From assembly GCF_030272615.1 (NCBI RefSeq), contig NC_081412.1, forward strand, positions 547,862,488 to 547,926,487: a stretch of DNA of 64,000 nt. The letters are read 5' to 3'. Shown here piece after piece: positions 24,189 through 37,357 of the stretch. Numbering within the stretch: the stretch's first letter is position 1; every line of letters begins with the position of its first letter. The notes beneath the pieces are model-generated. The model worked only from the letters and a program-made list of their open reading frames with translations. It did no database searches and had not been told where the DNA came from. The position numbers and the translations under genes are program-made. The stretch is from Cryptomeria japonica. Its lineage: Eukaryota; Streptophyta; Pinopsida; Cupressales; Cupressaceae.

Positions 24189-24330
24189 TTATGCGGTTTT
24201 GTACAGCAATTTTTTGGTGCTCGGAAAGAATATCCACATTTTTTGTATGTAAATTTGTCTAAGGGGACGCTGTAATCATAATTCTATCTATACATTCAGA
24301 ATTAATATATTCTTTGATGAAAAACAAAAT
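24189..24330 (+). terminator. RAD5A 3' UTR and probable polyadenylation region
   Basis: The sequence after the TAG stop contains T-rich and TGTA words (TTTTTTGTATGTAAAT, about 24240) and AATTAATATA (about 24301). These are the loosely conserved far- and near-upstream elements of plant poly(A) sites. The exact cleavage site cannot be fixed by reading. Confidence 0.4.
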
Positions 24331-24341
24331 GGTTTTGATGT

Positions 24342-24420
24342 TCCCAAATTAGATTCTTTTGGCAAATGTACATGAAACTATTCCCAAATAGATTCTTTTG
24401 GCAAACGTACATGAAACTAT
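24342..24420 (+). repeat. ~40-bp tandem duplication
   Basis: Two adjacent copies of a unit containing TAGATTCTTTTGGCAAANGT and ACATGAAACTATT, about 40 bases each, with a few differences. It lies just after the RAD5A 3' end. Confidence 0.7.
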
Positions 24421-24429
24421 TTGCCCAAT

Positions 24430-27180
24430 TTTGTAATTCTCTTGAATGAATTTTAGGCATTTATGAACACCCAGATTTGGTTTATTCTCTTGAAGTTTGA
24501 AATGTGGATTCATGAGTTGTTTTTATCTCTAACTGAGATGACAATTTTACATATTTTTAGCAATATTCACTTTCTGAGAGTTTTTAGAATAAAGGTACTG
24601 GATGGGGATTGATGTTTTAGTCATTGTGCTTGATAATGTAAATCAATGTCAAAATATCAACTCAGTTCTTTCTTTTATTGAGTCTTTTCATTCGTTGTCG
24701 ACCTTCATCACATGCACAATATGTCAAGAGCTTTCAAGCAATCAATACTTTCTAAACAATCAAACTAATCTAAGTTGATGGGATTGAGTCGTTCGTTATA
24801 GCAATGAGCAAAAGTGAATCCAATTGTAGACCAATGCCAACATCTCGGTCGATGCAGAGAACAGTACCAACGTTTGGATTTGATGTTTCCAGTCTGTAAT
24901 TTAATACTAAAGTGCTTCTTGAAAGCAATTTTGGTTACAGGTTTACTCCAGAAGCACTTTATGTATTAATAACAGAGTTGCTAATATCTAACTGCCTACT
25001 TAATGATTGCTATCGGCCAATTTTGTCAGTCGTATTAGCTTGGAAACGTTACAGAGAAATTTGGCTACATGGCAGGAGACTATCTTACCCCAGTTAAAAA
25101 TTTCAAATGAAAGAAAACCATGCCAATGCAGCAATAACTGATTCAGAGGCATTAGATTTAACAAAGGATGAAGTGGGCGAGTATTTTGTGCTCGTAACCT
25201 ACCTATTTTTTTTTTTCAATTATTTGTTCTTCTAACAGAGGAGACTGTACTTGAAGGATACGATTGTCGGACAAATTGATGCTTTGTCTCGCCATGGTGT
25301 GTGAAGGAAGCCCTACGGAATGCTGTTTTATTGTGGATAAATGAAATGGGGCAGTGTAAGAAGGCATAATAAATAAAATGAGTGATATTCTCTGATCCAT
25401 CAGTATCATAATGATAGAGAGTATAAAGATTGAGAATCTACTAGCTGTAACAAAATGAATCAAATTTGGATTCCAAAAATAACAATCCAAACAATTTCAA
25501 TTATGAATCTTCTGTCCATTGTAGTGTTTAAAACTGACTTATTCATTTGAATGTTTTAGTTTTTCTGTTTATTGAGGATATATGAATACTTTCAAACACT
25601 TCTTCCAATTTTTTCTACAGACTTGGGTGGATGAATTTTTCAGGTCCTTTTGGCTTGAGCTTTTCCCCTTGGCATATGTTTTTAGAGTGAAAATTTTATT
25701 CAACATAAAAATTATCGAAAATTTATTTTATATGTAAGAGTTATTGTGGATGTTCTTTCTTCATGTTATTAAAGTCATTGATATATTATAAATTTAGTTT
25801 AATATAACATTTGGTTAATGTTTCATGTATCATTGCTTGTGTGCCACCGTCTCATTAATAGGGATGCTTCTCCTCACATGGGTGTTGTGGTTGTTGCCAT
25901 AACATTTGTACTTTGTACTTGGTGCGGCTCTTGTGGAACTCACAAATTTCTTCAGCATAGAAGACATGTTTAGTCTTTTGCTTTTGACCATGATTGTGGT
26001 AGTCTTAGTTGGCATGACAATAGAAAGTTCTCTTTGTTGGGCTTTGCTATATCTCTTGTTTGCACAATTTTTTTGATAAGAGGAGAAAAAAGAAAAGAGG
26101 ATGCCATCACAAGTTGGGGGTCTATTTCAAATGGCTAGGTTTCCTGGATGGCTAGGGCAATTCCGCTCAAGACTCCTTCCTAGAATTGTTTTAGTTACAT
26201 AGTGATGTGATTACTTTTGTTTTGTTCATGAATTCTCACATTGACTTTTAGGGGTGTAATTTTATTCATTATGTCTTTAATGTGAACTCGTGTACTATAT
26301 TTTAATATATAAAGTGTACTATTTATCATAAAAAAATAAATTAACATCTATATCAAGTTGAGAGGTGCAATGGGTTTATCAATGGAGAATATAAATCTTT
26401 TTTTCGTTTCTTTATAAAGTGAGTCGAGTAAATAAGATTTTGGAGCACAAAACAACTTTTCCCATATTTTTTGGAAAAGTTTAAATGAAAAAATCAGTTT
26501 ACTTAAAAAGAGAATTTTATAGTCCTTTAATATTCTCTAATTTAGAAGTCAAAGTAATCCATACAAAGTTTTAAGTAAGTTTAAATTCTTAAATTAAAGA
26601 AATGTTCATAGAAATGAAAGACCATAAGAAGTTATTTCACGTGGTAGAGCACTCAAAACACTCAAAACACTAAATTAAAGAAATGTTCATAGAAATGAAG
26701 TGAAAGTGTTTTGTTTGATTTATAAATTGGTTCTTAAAAAACTAAGGTTATTTCACGTGGTAGAGCACTCAAAACACTCATTAAGAGTCATATGTTTTTC
26801 TCCTAGAATGATACTAGGGGTCTTAATACCCCTGACAAAAGTTGCTTGGTAAAATATCAAGTGGTTCTCTCCAAACCATATGTAATTTTCCTTTGAGGGA
26901 CAAAGATAGCTTGGAGTATTTTATGTTTGTTGAAGAAGTTTTGACATTCTTGGGAGGGTGCGATTGTCATTGCTTAGGGAGCTTTGAGCAATCTTTGCAT
27001 CCTTTGGAATATCAAGATGACCTTGATTTCTTTGGTAGTATTTTTTAATATTTGGTTGGATGGCTAGTTTAAATAATTGCATGTCAATGTTAATTTCCCC
27101 AACATAACAATGAGGGAGAAAATAACTCTTAATAAAATCTTTGTTTTACTCTCTTTGGGATGAATTTATTTTCATTTTAA
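24430..27180. other. gene-free decayed DNA with one local duplication
   Basis: No supportable gene is visible. At 26589-26780 a block containing AAATTAAAGAAATGTTCATA, GTTATTTCACGTGGTAGAGC and CTCAAAACAC occurs twice in the same order, about 100 bases apart. A poly-A-ended segment near 26290-26340 could be a LINE tail. Confidence 0.4.
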
Positions 27181-27189
27181 TTCCAATTG

Positions 27190-29000
27190 GAGATTTTAAC
27201 ACCATTACATGATTTGGGGGTAAGAGAGAAGGCCATCACATGACCATGGAATTAGAATTGGGTTTTAGAAGCTTTGCTACTAAGATATCAGTGTTTAATG
27301 TGATCCCAAGGATGGGAAAATTCTATTGTAACAATCATAGGTTGGGTTTTTGTAATATAATAGAATGTTTCAACATGTTTCTAGTGTCACTAAAATGACA
27401 AATTAAATAGTGGTAGTAGGAATCTTCCATTTTGTCGATTTATAGTTTTGATGATTTCTCATTCTATTAGACACAATGTTAGATGTTTCATTAAAAATGT
27501 GGCCTTTTAGCTTTGAGTTTATGTGGTTGAATCATCTTGGAATCCCTAGGAAGACATAATAAAAGCAAAAGGATTGTCTTGTCAAAGTTGAACAAAAAAT
27601 ATTTTTCTTCACTACTAAGTTGAAATATATGAAACTTAACCTCAAAATTTGGAATAGTGTTGAGTTTTGTAATATCCTCAAAGACAATAAGTTAATTGAA
27701 TAATATTAGGTTTCTATCATTCTCTTATCTAGTCTTAAGGTCTTTCAAATGAGTTGTTGGGCGAATATTAAAGTCTTTGCATCACTTGGGTGATTACTTG
27801 GAAAAAGAAATAGTTTTTTGAAGACATAAACCTACTAAGATATGAGTTTTAGAGGGGGATATGATTTTTTTTTCCATCGATTGAGGGTGGTGAGAAGGAA
27901 ATTGAATAGAATTAGTAGTATTTCAAATCATGGGGTGTGTTTTTGTATTATTTAAGATGATAAAGTAGGTAGTGTGTTTTTTTCGAGCTCCCTTTTGCTA
28001 ATCCGAGGTCAAACTCAAACATGATTTTTTCCTTCACTAATGAGATCCTCCCATTGTTATGGAGAAAAAACAAATACTCTTTCCTTTCTCCATTTAGTAC
28101 AATGTTAATTGGTTGTTTTCTCTCAAATAAGGTAAGGCTCTTGAACTTGAGGGATTTGGTTTTAACAATCAATGAACTATAATTTCTTGTGAGATATTAT
28201 TGAAAGTGTAGATTCCTAGTTGTTATCCCTAAGAAATCAAATCTTAATATTTTTATTTTATTTTAGGTTTGTTTCTAATATGAAATATTATTAAAAATGT
28301 TAATTTAAAGTAATTGCATAAATATTAAAATCTCTTCTCCTTGCTTTGTTTTTGGAAGAGCAAGGAGGATATATGCTTGGTCATCATAATTCTAGATGGT
28401 ATCCTTTTTTCTCATGACACTTGTCACACCCTTCATTATTTATGTAAAAAGTGGATGACAATCAAGTTGGATGTTCCTAAGGCTTATGGTAGAGTTAACC
28501 AAGTTATTCTTCATGAAAATATTTCTTCCTTTATATTCCCTATATTATGGATTCATGGGTGCTAAATGATTTACTTATTCATGATAGTCCATATTGGTAG
28601 ATGATATCCCCTACAATTTCTTTTATCATTCAAATTTATGTGCAAGACAAATTATCTTTTTACTTTTCATTATTATGGTTAAAACTTTTGGAAGTTAGCT
28701 TTATATATCATAAAGTAGCCTTTCTTTATAAGCTAACCTTTGTGTGAAGGATTCAACTTCTCTTGCTCAACTATATATTATAGATTATACTCTTGTTTTT
28801 AGTGTAGTTGAGGTAGCAGAAGCTATGATTTTCAGAAAATCTCTTTTATATATGCAAAGACTTTGACTTAGGTGATTAATGTTGTTAAATCTAATATTCT
28901 TTTAGTGTTACTACTCAAACCTAGTTAAGGTTCAAGTATATATTTTATTTCTTGGTATATTTCCTTAGAGTAAATAATTATAGATTCCTCCATTTGTTGT
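27190..29000 (+). pseudogene. LINE (non-LTR retrotransposon) relic: endonuclease and RT
   Basis: At 27193-27400 one frame reads PIGDFNTIT, FGGKREGHH, LGFRSFATK, IPRMGKFYCNNHRLGFCNII and NMFLVS, with an internal stop. This matches the order of the C-terminal half of the plant L1-type endonuclease domain (GDFN, then the R..FxxF block, the W/YxNNR block and the RLDRF block). At about 27505, PFSFEFMWLNH matches its usual ending. At 28405-28560, KKWMTIKLDVPKAYGRVNQV matches the first RT block (usually LDxSKAYDRVxW). Later RT sequence is too decayed to follow beyond about 29000. Many stops and shifts make it a dead relic. Confidence 0.65.
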
Positions 29001-31682
29001 TTCAATATGCTCTCTAGTTTGGTAGGGGTTGTTAGAAAGGATTCAAGATATATTATTTGCATGGAGGGGGAAATGGACAAATGTAGTAAGTAGAATAACT
29101 ATGATTAGTTCCTTTGCTCCCTTGTAAAAAGTACAAGTCTTTGTCTCAAGAAATTATTATTCCAAAAAAGACCTATATTAAGGAACTCTCAACCTAGGAA
29201 TAACCCACCTTATTGAGGATAACCACAGAAGTGAGAAAGGGGTGAAGTCTGATGGTGGATATGGCTATAGAAGAGACAAGTCCAAGTCTAGAGAGAAGAA
29301 AAAAGTGGTGGAGGACGAATTCTTCTTGTAAGAAGAAGAAAAGGTCACGTCTAAACACAAGCACCAAGGGAAGTGTAAAACTATGAAGTCGAGGATGTTG
29401 GTGATGATAGGTCCAATTTTAATGGAGGTAAGAGGGTTAGGTTCCAATCTCTATATTGAATTTTTGGACATATATTTCATTTCATCCTCCATTGAGGTTG
29501 TGGCTTTTATGATGATCACATCGGTTGAGAAATAGGTTGAGATGTATAAAGAGTCTCTGTCACAACACAAAATGCTAAAATAATTTCATTTAATAAAGTG
29601 ATTAATAAAACCTCCTTGCTAGATAAGAAATTGATGGTGAGGTGCTCATCCTGATAGAAATGGAGTAGGTCAATTTCAAGCAATAGAGTTACCTAGAGGA
29701 AAATAACAAATCTAAAGTAGAAAATACCATGTAGGTTGAGAATATATTCAGTCTAGAAAATATATTTAGGAAGTTAAGACTAATTTAAGAAGGGTATTAG
29801 ATGTAAGTAGAATAAATATAAAAAGAGTTCTGTGAGTATCAAAATGATACAGGATAAAATGAGATCCCTTGTGACTTAGTGGAGTGTTGGCCCCAATTCT
29901 AGAACAAAGAGCTATAAGGCTAGAAGTATTGAAATTACGAAGTAGGAGACTAAATAGTTCATGGAAAACACTTGGATTTCCTCCAAGAGAATGAGAAGAA
30001 ACTATGGTTTACAAACAACTCTAATATCTATGTGGTTCCTATGTTGTTTATGGATTTTGGGATTTTCATTGCTATTTCTTTGTTACCCTTCTTGCTAGTA
30101 GCAGGGTTACCTCTTTGTTGTTCGATATTTTTATTTTCTTGCTATACTTTGGTTGTTGCTAGGATCTTGTCTTGCCATTTCTTCCACTTTAGCATGTAAG
30201 AGGGTAGAAACTCTTTCAAAACCACCCTTTTTATCTTCAATAATAAAAACTATGATCAAAGTGATTATTTAAGTCATTCCTAAATATTTATTGCTAGTGT
30301 TAAAATTGTCAAAAGGAACATGTAGGGAGTTTATTTGGAAGAGTAATGATGAGGGTAGAAATTTCTCATTCATGAAATTGGATGATTTTCCATCTTGAAA
30401 TTCAAGGAGTATTTTACTTTAAAATATAAAATTATAAAATTCATCACATAACACTAAGCTAGTTTAAACTTTTGTGTTACTAGGAGCAATCTTGGTGTCA
30501 AGTTTAAAAAATTAAATATATTAATTTTGTAGAAGTGTCTTATTTGGTTTCTACTATGCTACCTCTAAAATGTTCTACTGTATCCATAAATTCCTTTTAT
30601 CTTATAAATGAAAGGAAGCTGAGTACATGAAAAGAACTCCCTACACCAATCTAATAGAGGAGAGTATTGCAAATAAGTATTCAAACCCTTTATCAATTAT
30701 AGAAGTAGAAAGATGCACATACAAAACTCATTTTTAAATAGTAAAAAATTGAAACCATAATAATGTGATTTATGTGGCAAAACCCTTTCAGGAAAAAACT
30801 TACACTCTAAACACCCATCTCAATTGTATCATTAAATAATGAAGAAATTACAATACAATATCAAATCTTATGCTCTTTAGTTTCTTCAAAAACTTTGAAT
30901 AATTTGATCAGCATAACAAAAGATCATAAATAATTAACTCATCATACATAAAGAACTAAATACAACAAATATAAAGATGTGCAAGCTAGGTGCCCAAAAA
31001 AGAACCCTCAATCTTTTGAAAAGAAAAAAATTGTAAAAGCTCAACATTTATAGGCTCAAAGCTCAACTTTCTAATCCAAACAAAGCATATCCTCATATTG
31101 GGCATCCAACTCTGAGAAAAGGAATCTTGACATCCAAATCTTATCCATATCATGGGTGCCTAAAATAGATACATCAAGAAGTTGCTAATTCCTCTCTAGT
31201 TTCAATATAAAAATACTAATTAAGACTCTTAGATCAACACAAGAGATTGTCAAATCAATTTTATAACAAATATAAAAACATTTGACTTCAACATCCTAAA
31301 AATTAGGACCTCCAAGGGTAGGCACCAATTTCCTTAAAAATAAGGATCTTGCCATATCTCATAACCTTCCATGGATGCCATATCAACAAGAGGACCCACA
31401 AAGTAAGTGAAAACTTAGGAAATTAACAACATTAGGATAAATAAATATTCACCAAATAATCAATTAATTAATGTTAGGAATCAAAGGCCTAGACACCTTA
31501 ATCCCAACAATAAAGATATTCCAAATTATAAATCCTAAAATCTGGTTGATAGGGCAAGTCAAAGATTTGGATAGACTTATAGCAAAGTTTCCATCCTCTA
31601 AATTTTTTCCTTGGTATGGAGTTGGTGCAAGTTTTTCTTTCTAAAGATTGGGGTTTTAGGTAAAGAACCATTGGTAAACCCT
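29001..31682. other. gene-free decayed DNA
   Basis: AT-rich, without a convincing ORF or terminal repeats. About 29200-29480 has short K/E-rich open segments of no recognisable family. The part near 30190-30250 ends in a T-rich then AATAATAAAAAC string reminiscent of a LINE 3' end and could be the tail of the relic at 27190. Confidence 0.35.
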
Positions 31683-31687
31683 CAATG

Positions 31688-32743
31688 CATTGGTATTATG
31701 GATGTGTTGCATTGGTTTTGTCATTGATGTCAACACTTATCAATACTTATCCTTATGGAGATCTTTGGTTATGTTGAACCAACACATTATGTTCACCTGC
31801 AAGTTCAGTGACTTATGCATAGTCATCAGTATATTGTTCACTGACACTAAGAATGACTTGTTATCATCTGGAGATCACTTGGTTATGTCGAAGACATGGT
31901 TTGGACACTTGGTTTTGGTATTTTGGTTATTGGTCTAATCGGGTTGACATATTTGCTGTTACCAGCAAATTGGTCTAGGTTATGGACCGACATGCATTAT
32001 CTATTCCAGATCCAGCACGACACATTATGGAGATGACTTAATCAATTGGATATTGTTGTAATTGCATTAAGTTGACATGATGCATCACATCTTGAATTAT
32101 TTGTAATTGATTTAATTGTAATATTCTTTATTAGCCGACCTACACATTTGGTCTTAGGTTTTGGTATATATGTAAGATCTCAATTGTGAGATGTCATGTG
32201 GTATGTAAGGTTATGACATTGTAACATGGTATGTGCGAATATTGAAGATCATATGAGCAGACCATAGGGAAGGTTTGAAGGAGATTATAAGAGCTTAACC
32301 GGTACTGAATCCAGCATTGGAGATGCTACTTTGAGCAGTACAATATCATTGGATTTAACCATCCAATTGTAGTCAATGTGACTCCCATTTTGTGATTGAG
32401 CAATGAGCTCTAGGCGGTTGGCCTTTCTGCATGTGTAGAACCCCATTTGTATACACATACTATCTGCAGTAGTATCATCTGATTGTGGGTAAGGTTTCCC
32501 ATCGTGGTTTTTCCCCTTATAGGGTTTCCACATACAAATCTCTGTGTTATGTGTTGTGGATGTTGTTTCTCTTTATGTTATATGCATTAAGTTTCACCGG
32601 TATTGATATTAACTGTTAATCTGTTAACCGACATTAAGTTTGGTTTACCGATATTAAGTATCAAGTTTGATTAAGTTATATGTGGGTTGAAATTAATAGA
32701 AAATTGATTCACCCCCCCTCTCAGTTGTCTCTAGGTCCTAACA
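31688..32743 (+). repeat. 5' LTR of the copia element
   Basis: A 1056-bp LTR beginning CATTGGTATTATGG (partner TATTGCTATTATGG; ancestral TGTTG probable) and ending GGTCCTAACA. A TATA-like TATATAT lies at about 32165, and a C-rich run (GATTCACCCCCCC) about 30 bases before the end. Confidence 0.92.
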
Positions 32744-32745
32744 AT

Positions 32746-32757
32746 TGGTATCAGAGC
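32746..32757 (+). promoter_or_regulatory. primer-binding site, tRNA-iMet type
   Basis: TGGTATCAGAGC, two bases after the 5' LTR. It is identical to the site of the minus-strand element at 8310-8321. Confidence 0.92.
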
Positions 32758-32800
32758 TTAGTCCTCTTTTTGCAAAAGTTTAACAGCTTGAGGAGATTCT

Positions 32801-35800
32801 ATGGTAACTAACTTTTTCAGGAAGGACAGTCTAAAACTTGATGGAACTAACTATGGTATATGGAAGATAAGAACGGAGACACATCTGAATTGCATTGGAA
32901 AATACATATGGGGTGTTACAAAGAATGGCTATGTTGGTCCTACACTGAATCAACCTAATCCACCAACATTGGGTAAGGATCAAGAGAATGATTGCAGAGT
33001 AAGAGAAGCACTCTTGAGTGCCTTGTCAAATCAGAAAATCATGGGATTATTAGACTAATCTATTGCTAAAGCTATTTGGGATAAGTTGGAGACATTGAAT
33101 GAAGGAGACACCACTATCAAAATTGCAAAACTGGAATGCTTCCGGGTCAGGTATGAAAATCTAAAAATGGAAGAAGATGAAAGAATTTTTGCTTTTATGG
33201 AAAGGGTTAATGAAATTGTTTTGGGAATACAATGCTGTGGAGGTTCCTTGAGTGAAGATGAAATTGTTTCTAAAGTTTTGAGAGCATTGCCACCGGCATA
33301 CAAAATTAAAGTAACTGCTATTAATGAGTTAAGAACAATGCCTAATACATCAGTATCTAGAGATACCTTGGTTGGAAAAGTTTCAGCATTTGAGCTTGAG
33401 GAATTTGGTCCTATTGCTACAATTAAAACAATTTTAGCCTTCAAAGCATCATCATCATCTGATAAATCTAATTGGAAAGAACTTTATGCAAGAGAACTTG
33501 AAGGTATCAGGAAGGAAAATAAAGAATTGGAAGAACTTGAAGCACTATTTGAAACGAAAATGCCTAAAGGTCCTATTGGTAGTAAGTATGAAGGTAAAGC
33601 ACCCTTTAAATGCTTTAACTGCAATAAAGTTGGTTATATGGCATGTAGATGTCCTGATAGACATGCAAGATTAAGAGAAGAAGCTAAAAGAACATATAAA
33701 CCTAACCGTGAATATCAAAGATACAAATTTAAGAAAAATAGAGACAAATCATGTTACTATGCTGATGAAGGAGTTACTAGTGATTCTGATGAAGAATCGA
33801 CAGACAATGGATGGGCTTTTGTTGCAATAAAAGAAGATCAACCAGCACCTACTATTCCATTGGTAGTGCAGGCCCTAACAGCTAAAATTGAAGAAAAGGA
33901 TGAATGGATTATAGATTCCGGATGTTCACATCATATGACTGGTGATAAAAGTAAATTCTTATCTTTTCAGGAATACAATAGAGGTCTAGTAAGAGTTGGG
34001 GATGACAAAGCTTGTTTGATCAGAGGAAAAGGTACTATATCTTTTGATGGTAAACACAATACTGACAACTTTTATTATGTTGAAGGTTTGAAGCATAATC
34101 TTTTGAGTGTTGGTCAATTACTTGAAAAGGGATTTCAGTTACAATTCAAGAATGGTAAATGCAAAATCATGAATAGAACTGGTTTGGAGATTGCAACCGG
34201 TAATCAGACTAGAGGTAATATCTCTCATTTGAATAACAATGAAAATACATGCTTGATTGCACATATTGATGAAAGTTGATTATGGCATAAAAGACTCTGT
34301 CATGTGAATTTTGATTACATTATATAGATTAGTTCATCTAAGGAAGTAAGGGATTTACCTAAGATTGTAAAACCTCATAATCTAGTATGTAAGGAATGTC
34401 AAATGGAAAAGCAAGTTAGAATAACTTTTAAGTGTATTTATGAGAAATCCAATAATGTTCTTGATTTAATTCATATTGACTTGTGTGGTCCGGCAAGAAC
34501 AAGAAGTCTACAGGGAGATATATACTTTATGCTAATCATTGATGATTATTCTAGAATGTGTTGGGTTACTTTTCTCAGGGAGAAATCAGAAGCTTTTGGG
34601 AAATTCAAATTATTCAAGGCACTGGTAGAGAATGAAATCGATAAGAAAATCAAATGTTTAAGATCAGATCAAGGAGGTGAATTTACATCTAAGGAGTTCA
34701 ATACATTTTGTGAAGTGAATGGAATTAAAAGACAACTATCAACACCCCAGACACCTCAACAAAATGGAGCTGTGGAAAGGAAGAACAAAACTATTCTAGA
34801 TGCAACTAGAAGCATGATATCAGAAGAAAATCTACCTCATGTGTACTGGAGAGAAGCAGTGAATACAACCGTTTACACTTTCAACAGAGTTCACATCAAA
34901 GGTGAAACTGATAAGACACCTTATGAATTATGGTTTGGTAATATTCCTACTCTTAAATACTTCAAAATATTTGGAAGCAAATGCTACATTAGGAGAGATG
35001 AGTGTATTGGTAAATTTGATCCTAGAAGTGATGAAGGAATATTTATTGGTTATTCATCTAAGAGCAAAGCATATAGATGTTTTAATAAAATATTGCAGAA
35101 AATCATTGAGAGTGCAAATGTGAAGATAGATGAACAATTTAGAGGAAATTTAAGGTCTATGGATTCTGAACCGACAGTTGAGATGATCATAAATGAACCT
35201 ATACAGAGTGCACCGGTACAGAATGTGGATCCATTTATACCGGCATCATTAGAGAATTCCACAGTGACTGAAGAACAACAACAAGTGAACACACCCAGGT
35301 ATGTAAGACTGAATCACTCTGAAAGTCAGATAATTGGGAATAAGTATCAAGGAGTTATGACAAGAGGAAGACTGGCAAATGAAGAGGTATGTTTAATTTC
35401 TCAAATTGAACCAACATCTTTTATTGAGGCACGTGAAGATAAACATTGGATTAAAGCTATGGAAGATGAATTAAAACAAATTGAAAAGTACAATACATGG
35501 ACATTAGTTCCCCAGCCTAAAGATAAAAATGTAATTGGAACTAAATGGGTATTCAGAAATAAACTTGATGAAGATGGTAAGGTAATCAGAAACAAAGCAA
35601 GATTAGTGTGTAAGAGATATTCACAGAAAGAAGGAATTGATTACAATGAAACCTTTGCACCGGTAGCTAGAATTGAGGCAATCGGATTATTTCTTCCATT
35701 TGCAGCCCACAAGAACTATAAAGTATATCAAATGGATGTAAAATGTGCATTTTTGAATTGTGATCTTGAAGAGGAAGTTTACATTGAACACCTGATGGAT

Positions 35801-36959
35801 TCTCATTGACAAATGATAAAGATATGGTTTGCAGATTAAGGAAAGCTTTATATGGATTGAAACAAGCTCCTAAAGCTTGGTATGCTAGATTGGAAAAATA
35901 TCCTTTGAAGCTTGGTTACACTAAAGGTAATGTTGACAATAACTTATATTTCAAAGTGACTAATGAAGACATATTGGTTATTGAAGTTTTTGTTGATGAC
36001 ATCATTATTGGAGGAGAAGATGGATTGTGTAAAGACTTTGCTAATAAGATGCAGGAAGAATTTGAAATGTCTATGATTGGGGAGATAAAATTCTTTTTAG
36101 GATTGCAGATTTCACAGATTGATAAAGGTATATTCATATGTCAAACAAAGTACTTAAAAAACTACTAAAGAAATTTGGTATGAAAAACTCTAAACCGGTA
36201 AGTACTCCTATGACTACAACTGATAAATTGACATTGAAGGATGATTCAACTCCTATTAATCCAACAAGATACAAATCTATGATTGAAGGTTTACTATATT
36301 TGACACAAACAAGACCTGATATAATGAATGCAATGTGTATTGTTTCAATATTTTAGAGTAATCCTAGAGAAAATCATGAATCAGCAGTGAAAAGAATTTT
36401 TTGGTATCTACAAGGCACAATAAATCTTGGTTTATGGTATCCTAAAGATGAAAACTTTGTTTTATGTGCATACATTGATGCTAATTGGGCAGGAGACGTA
36501 GATGACAGAAAGAGCACCACCGGCGGGGCATTCTTTCTTGGTAGCAGATTGATTTCATGGTTGAGTAATAAACAGAGTTGTACATCATTATCAACATCAT
36601 AATCAGAATATGTTGTAGCAGGAACTAATTGTACTTAGGTATTATGGATTAAGCAAATGTTGAAGGACATAATGGTAAAATGCAAAGAACCTATAATCAT
36701 TTACTATTCAACAACAATTGATATATCTAAGAATCCGGTATTTCACTCTAAAACTAAACATGTTTCTATCAAATATAATTTTCTGAAAGAGAATGTTGAA
36801 GCAAAAGAAGTGAGTTTAGTTTACATGAATACTAAAAAGTAGATTGCAAATATTGCAGATATCTTCACTAAGCCTTCACCTAAGGAAACTTTTGAATATC
36901 TCAGAGAGGAGCTTGGGATTATACCCTCACCAGTAGAGACTTCGACAGTTGATGATTAG
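32801..36959 (+). pseudogene. copia Gag-Pol polyprotein, inactivated
   Basis: Starts at ATG 32801 (Gag opening KLDGTNYGIWK). Domains in order: Gag helices; a zinc knuckle at 33611-33652 in which the histidine is tyrosine (CFNCNKVGYMACRC); aspartic protease DSGCSHHMT (about 33916); pre-integrase WHKRLCH (about 34283); DD35E integrase with D codons at 34478 and 34667 and E at 34775; RVT_2 from about 35440, with [14 protein letters not shown] and FVDD (about 35989); RNase H (ANWAGDVDDRKSTTG, about 36484); stop at 36957-36959. In-frame stops at 33056, 34277, 34325, 36354, 36600, 36636 and 36840, and single-base frame changes near 35785 and 36160, inactivate it. Up to 35785 everything is in one frame. 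Confidence 0.92.
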
Positions 36960-37043
36960 CATCAAACCGACAAAATTTACAGAAAAAACTTTTTTCCATG
37001 ATTAGCATCAAACCGACAAAATTTACAGAAAAAACTTTTTTCC
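36952..37043 (+). repeat. 46-bp perfect tandem duplication
   Basis: Two identical 46-base units (36952-36997 and 36998-37043) overlap the polyprotein stop codon. The first copy supplies the last two codons and the stop. Confidence 0.9.
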
Positions 37044-37070
37044 GGCTTTGATGAAGGAGAGCTACTTCTC

Positions 37071-37357
37071 AGGGGGAGTAGTTGGTTATAATGATTGGTT
37101 ATATGAATTGGTTTTATCTGGTATTTATATTGCTTTGGAATTTGATGTCAAAGGGGGAGAGATATCTATGAAAAAAAAAACATTATCCTTTGGGGAGAGA
37201 TTATTCATTAGGGGAATGATATATACTCTCTGCATTTGTATTTTGATTTCTGGTATTGATCTATTCTGGAGATTGTTGGTTTTTGGTTTTTGGCATTCTA
37301 TTTTGGCACTTAGATGTTTTTCCATCTTATGTTGCCATCAATGCCAAAGGGGGAGAT
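37071..37357 (+). promoter_or_regulatory. polypurine tract cluster, three AGGGGGAG motifs
   Basis: AGGGGGAG occurs at 37071-37078, 37152-37159 and 37348-37355. The last abuts the 3' LTR and is preceded by CAA, the canonical copia polypurine tract. The multiple copies are the Sirevirus signature. Confidence 0.8.
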
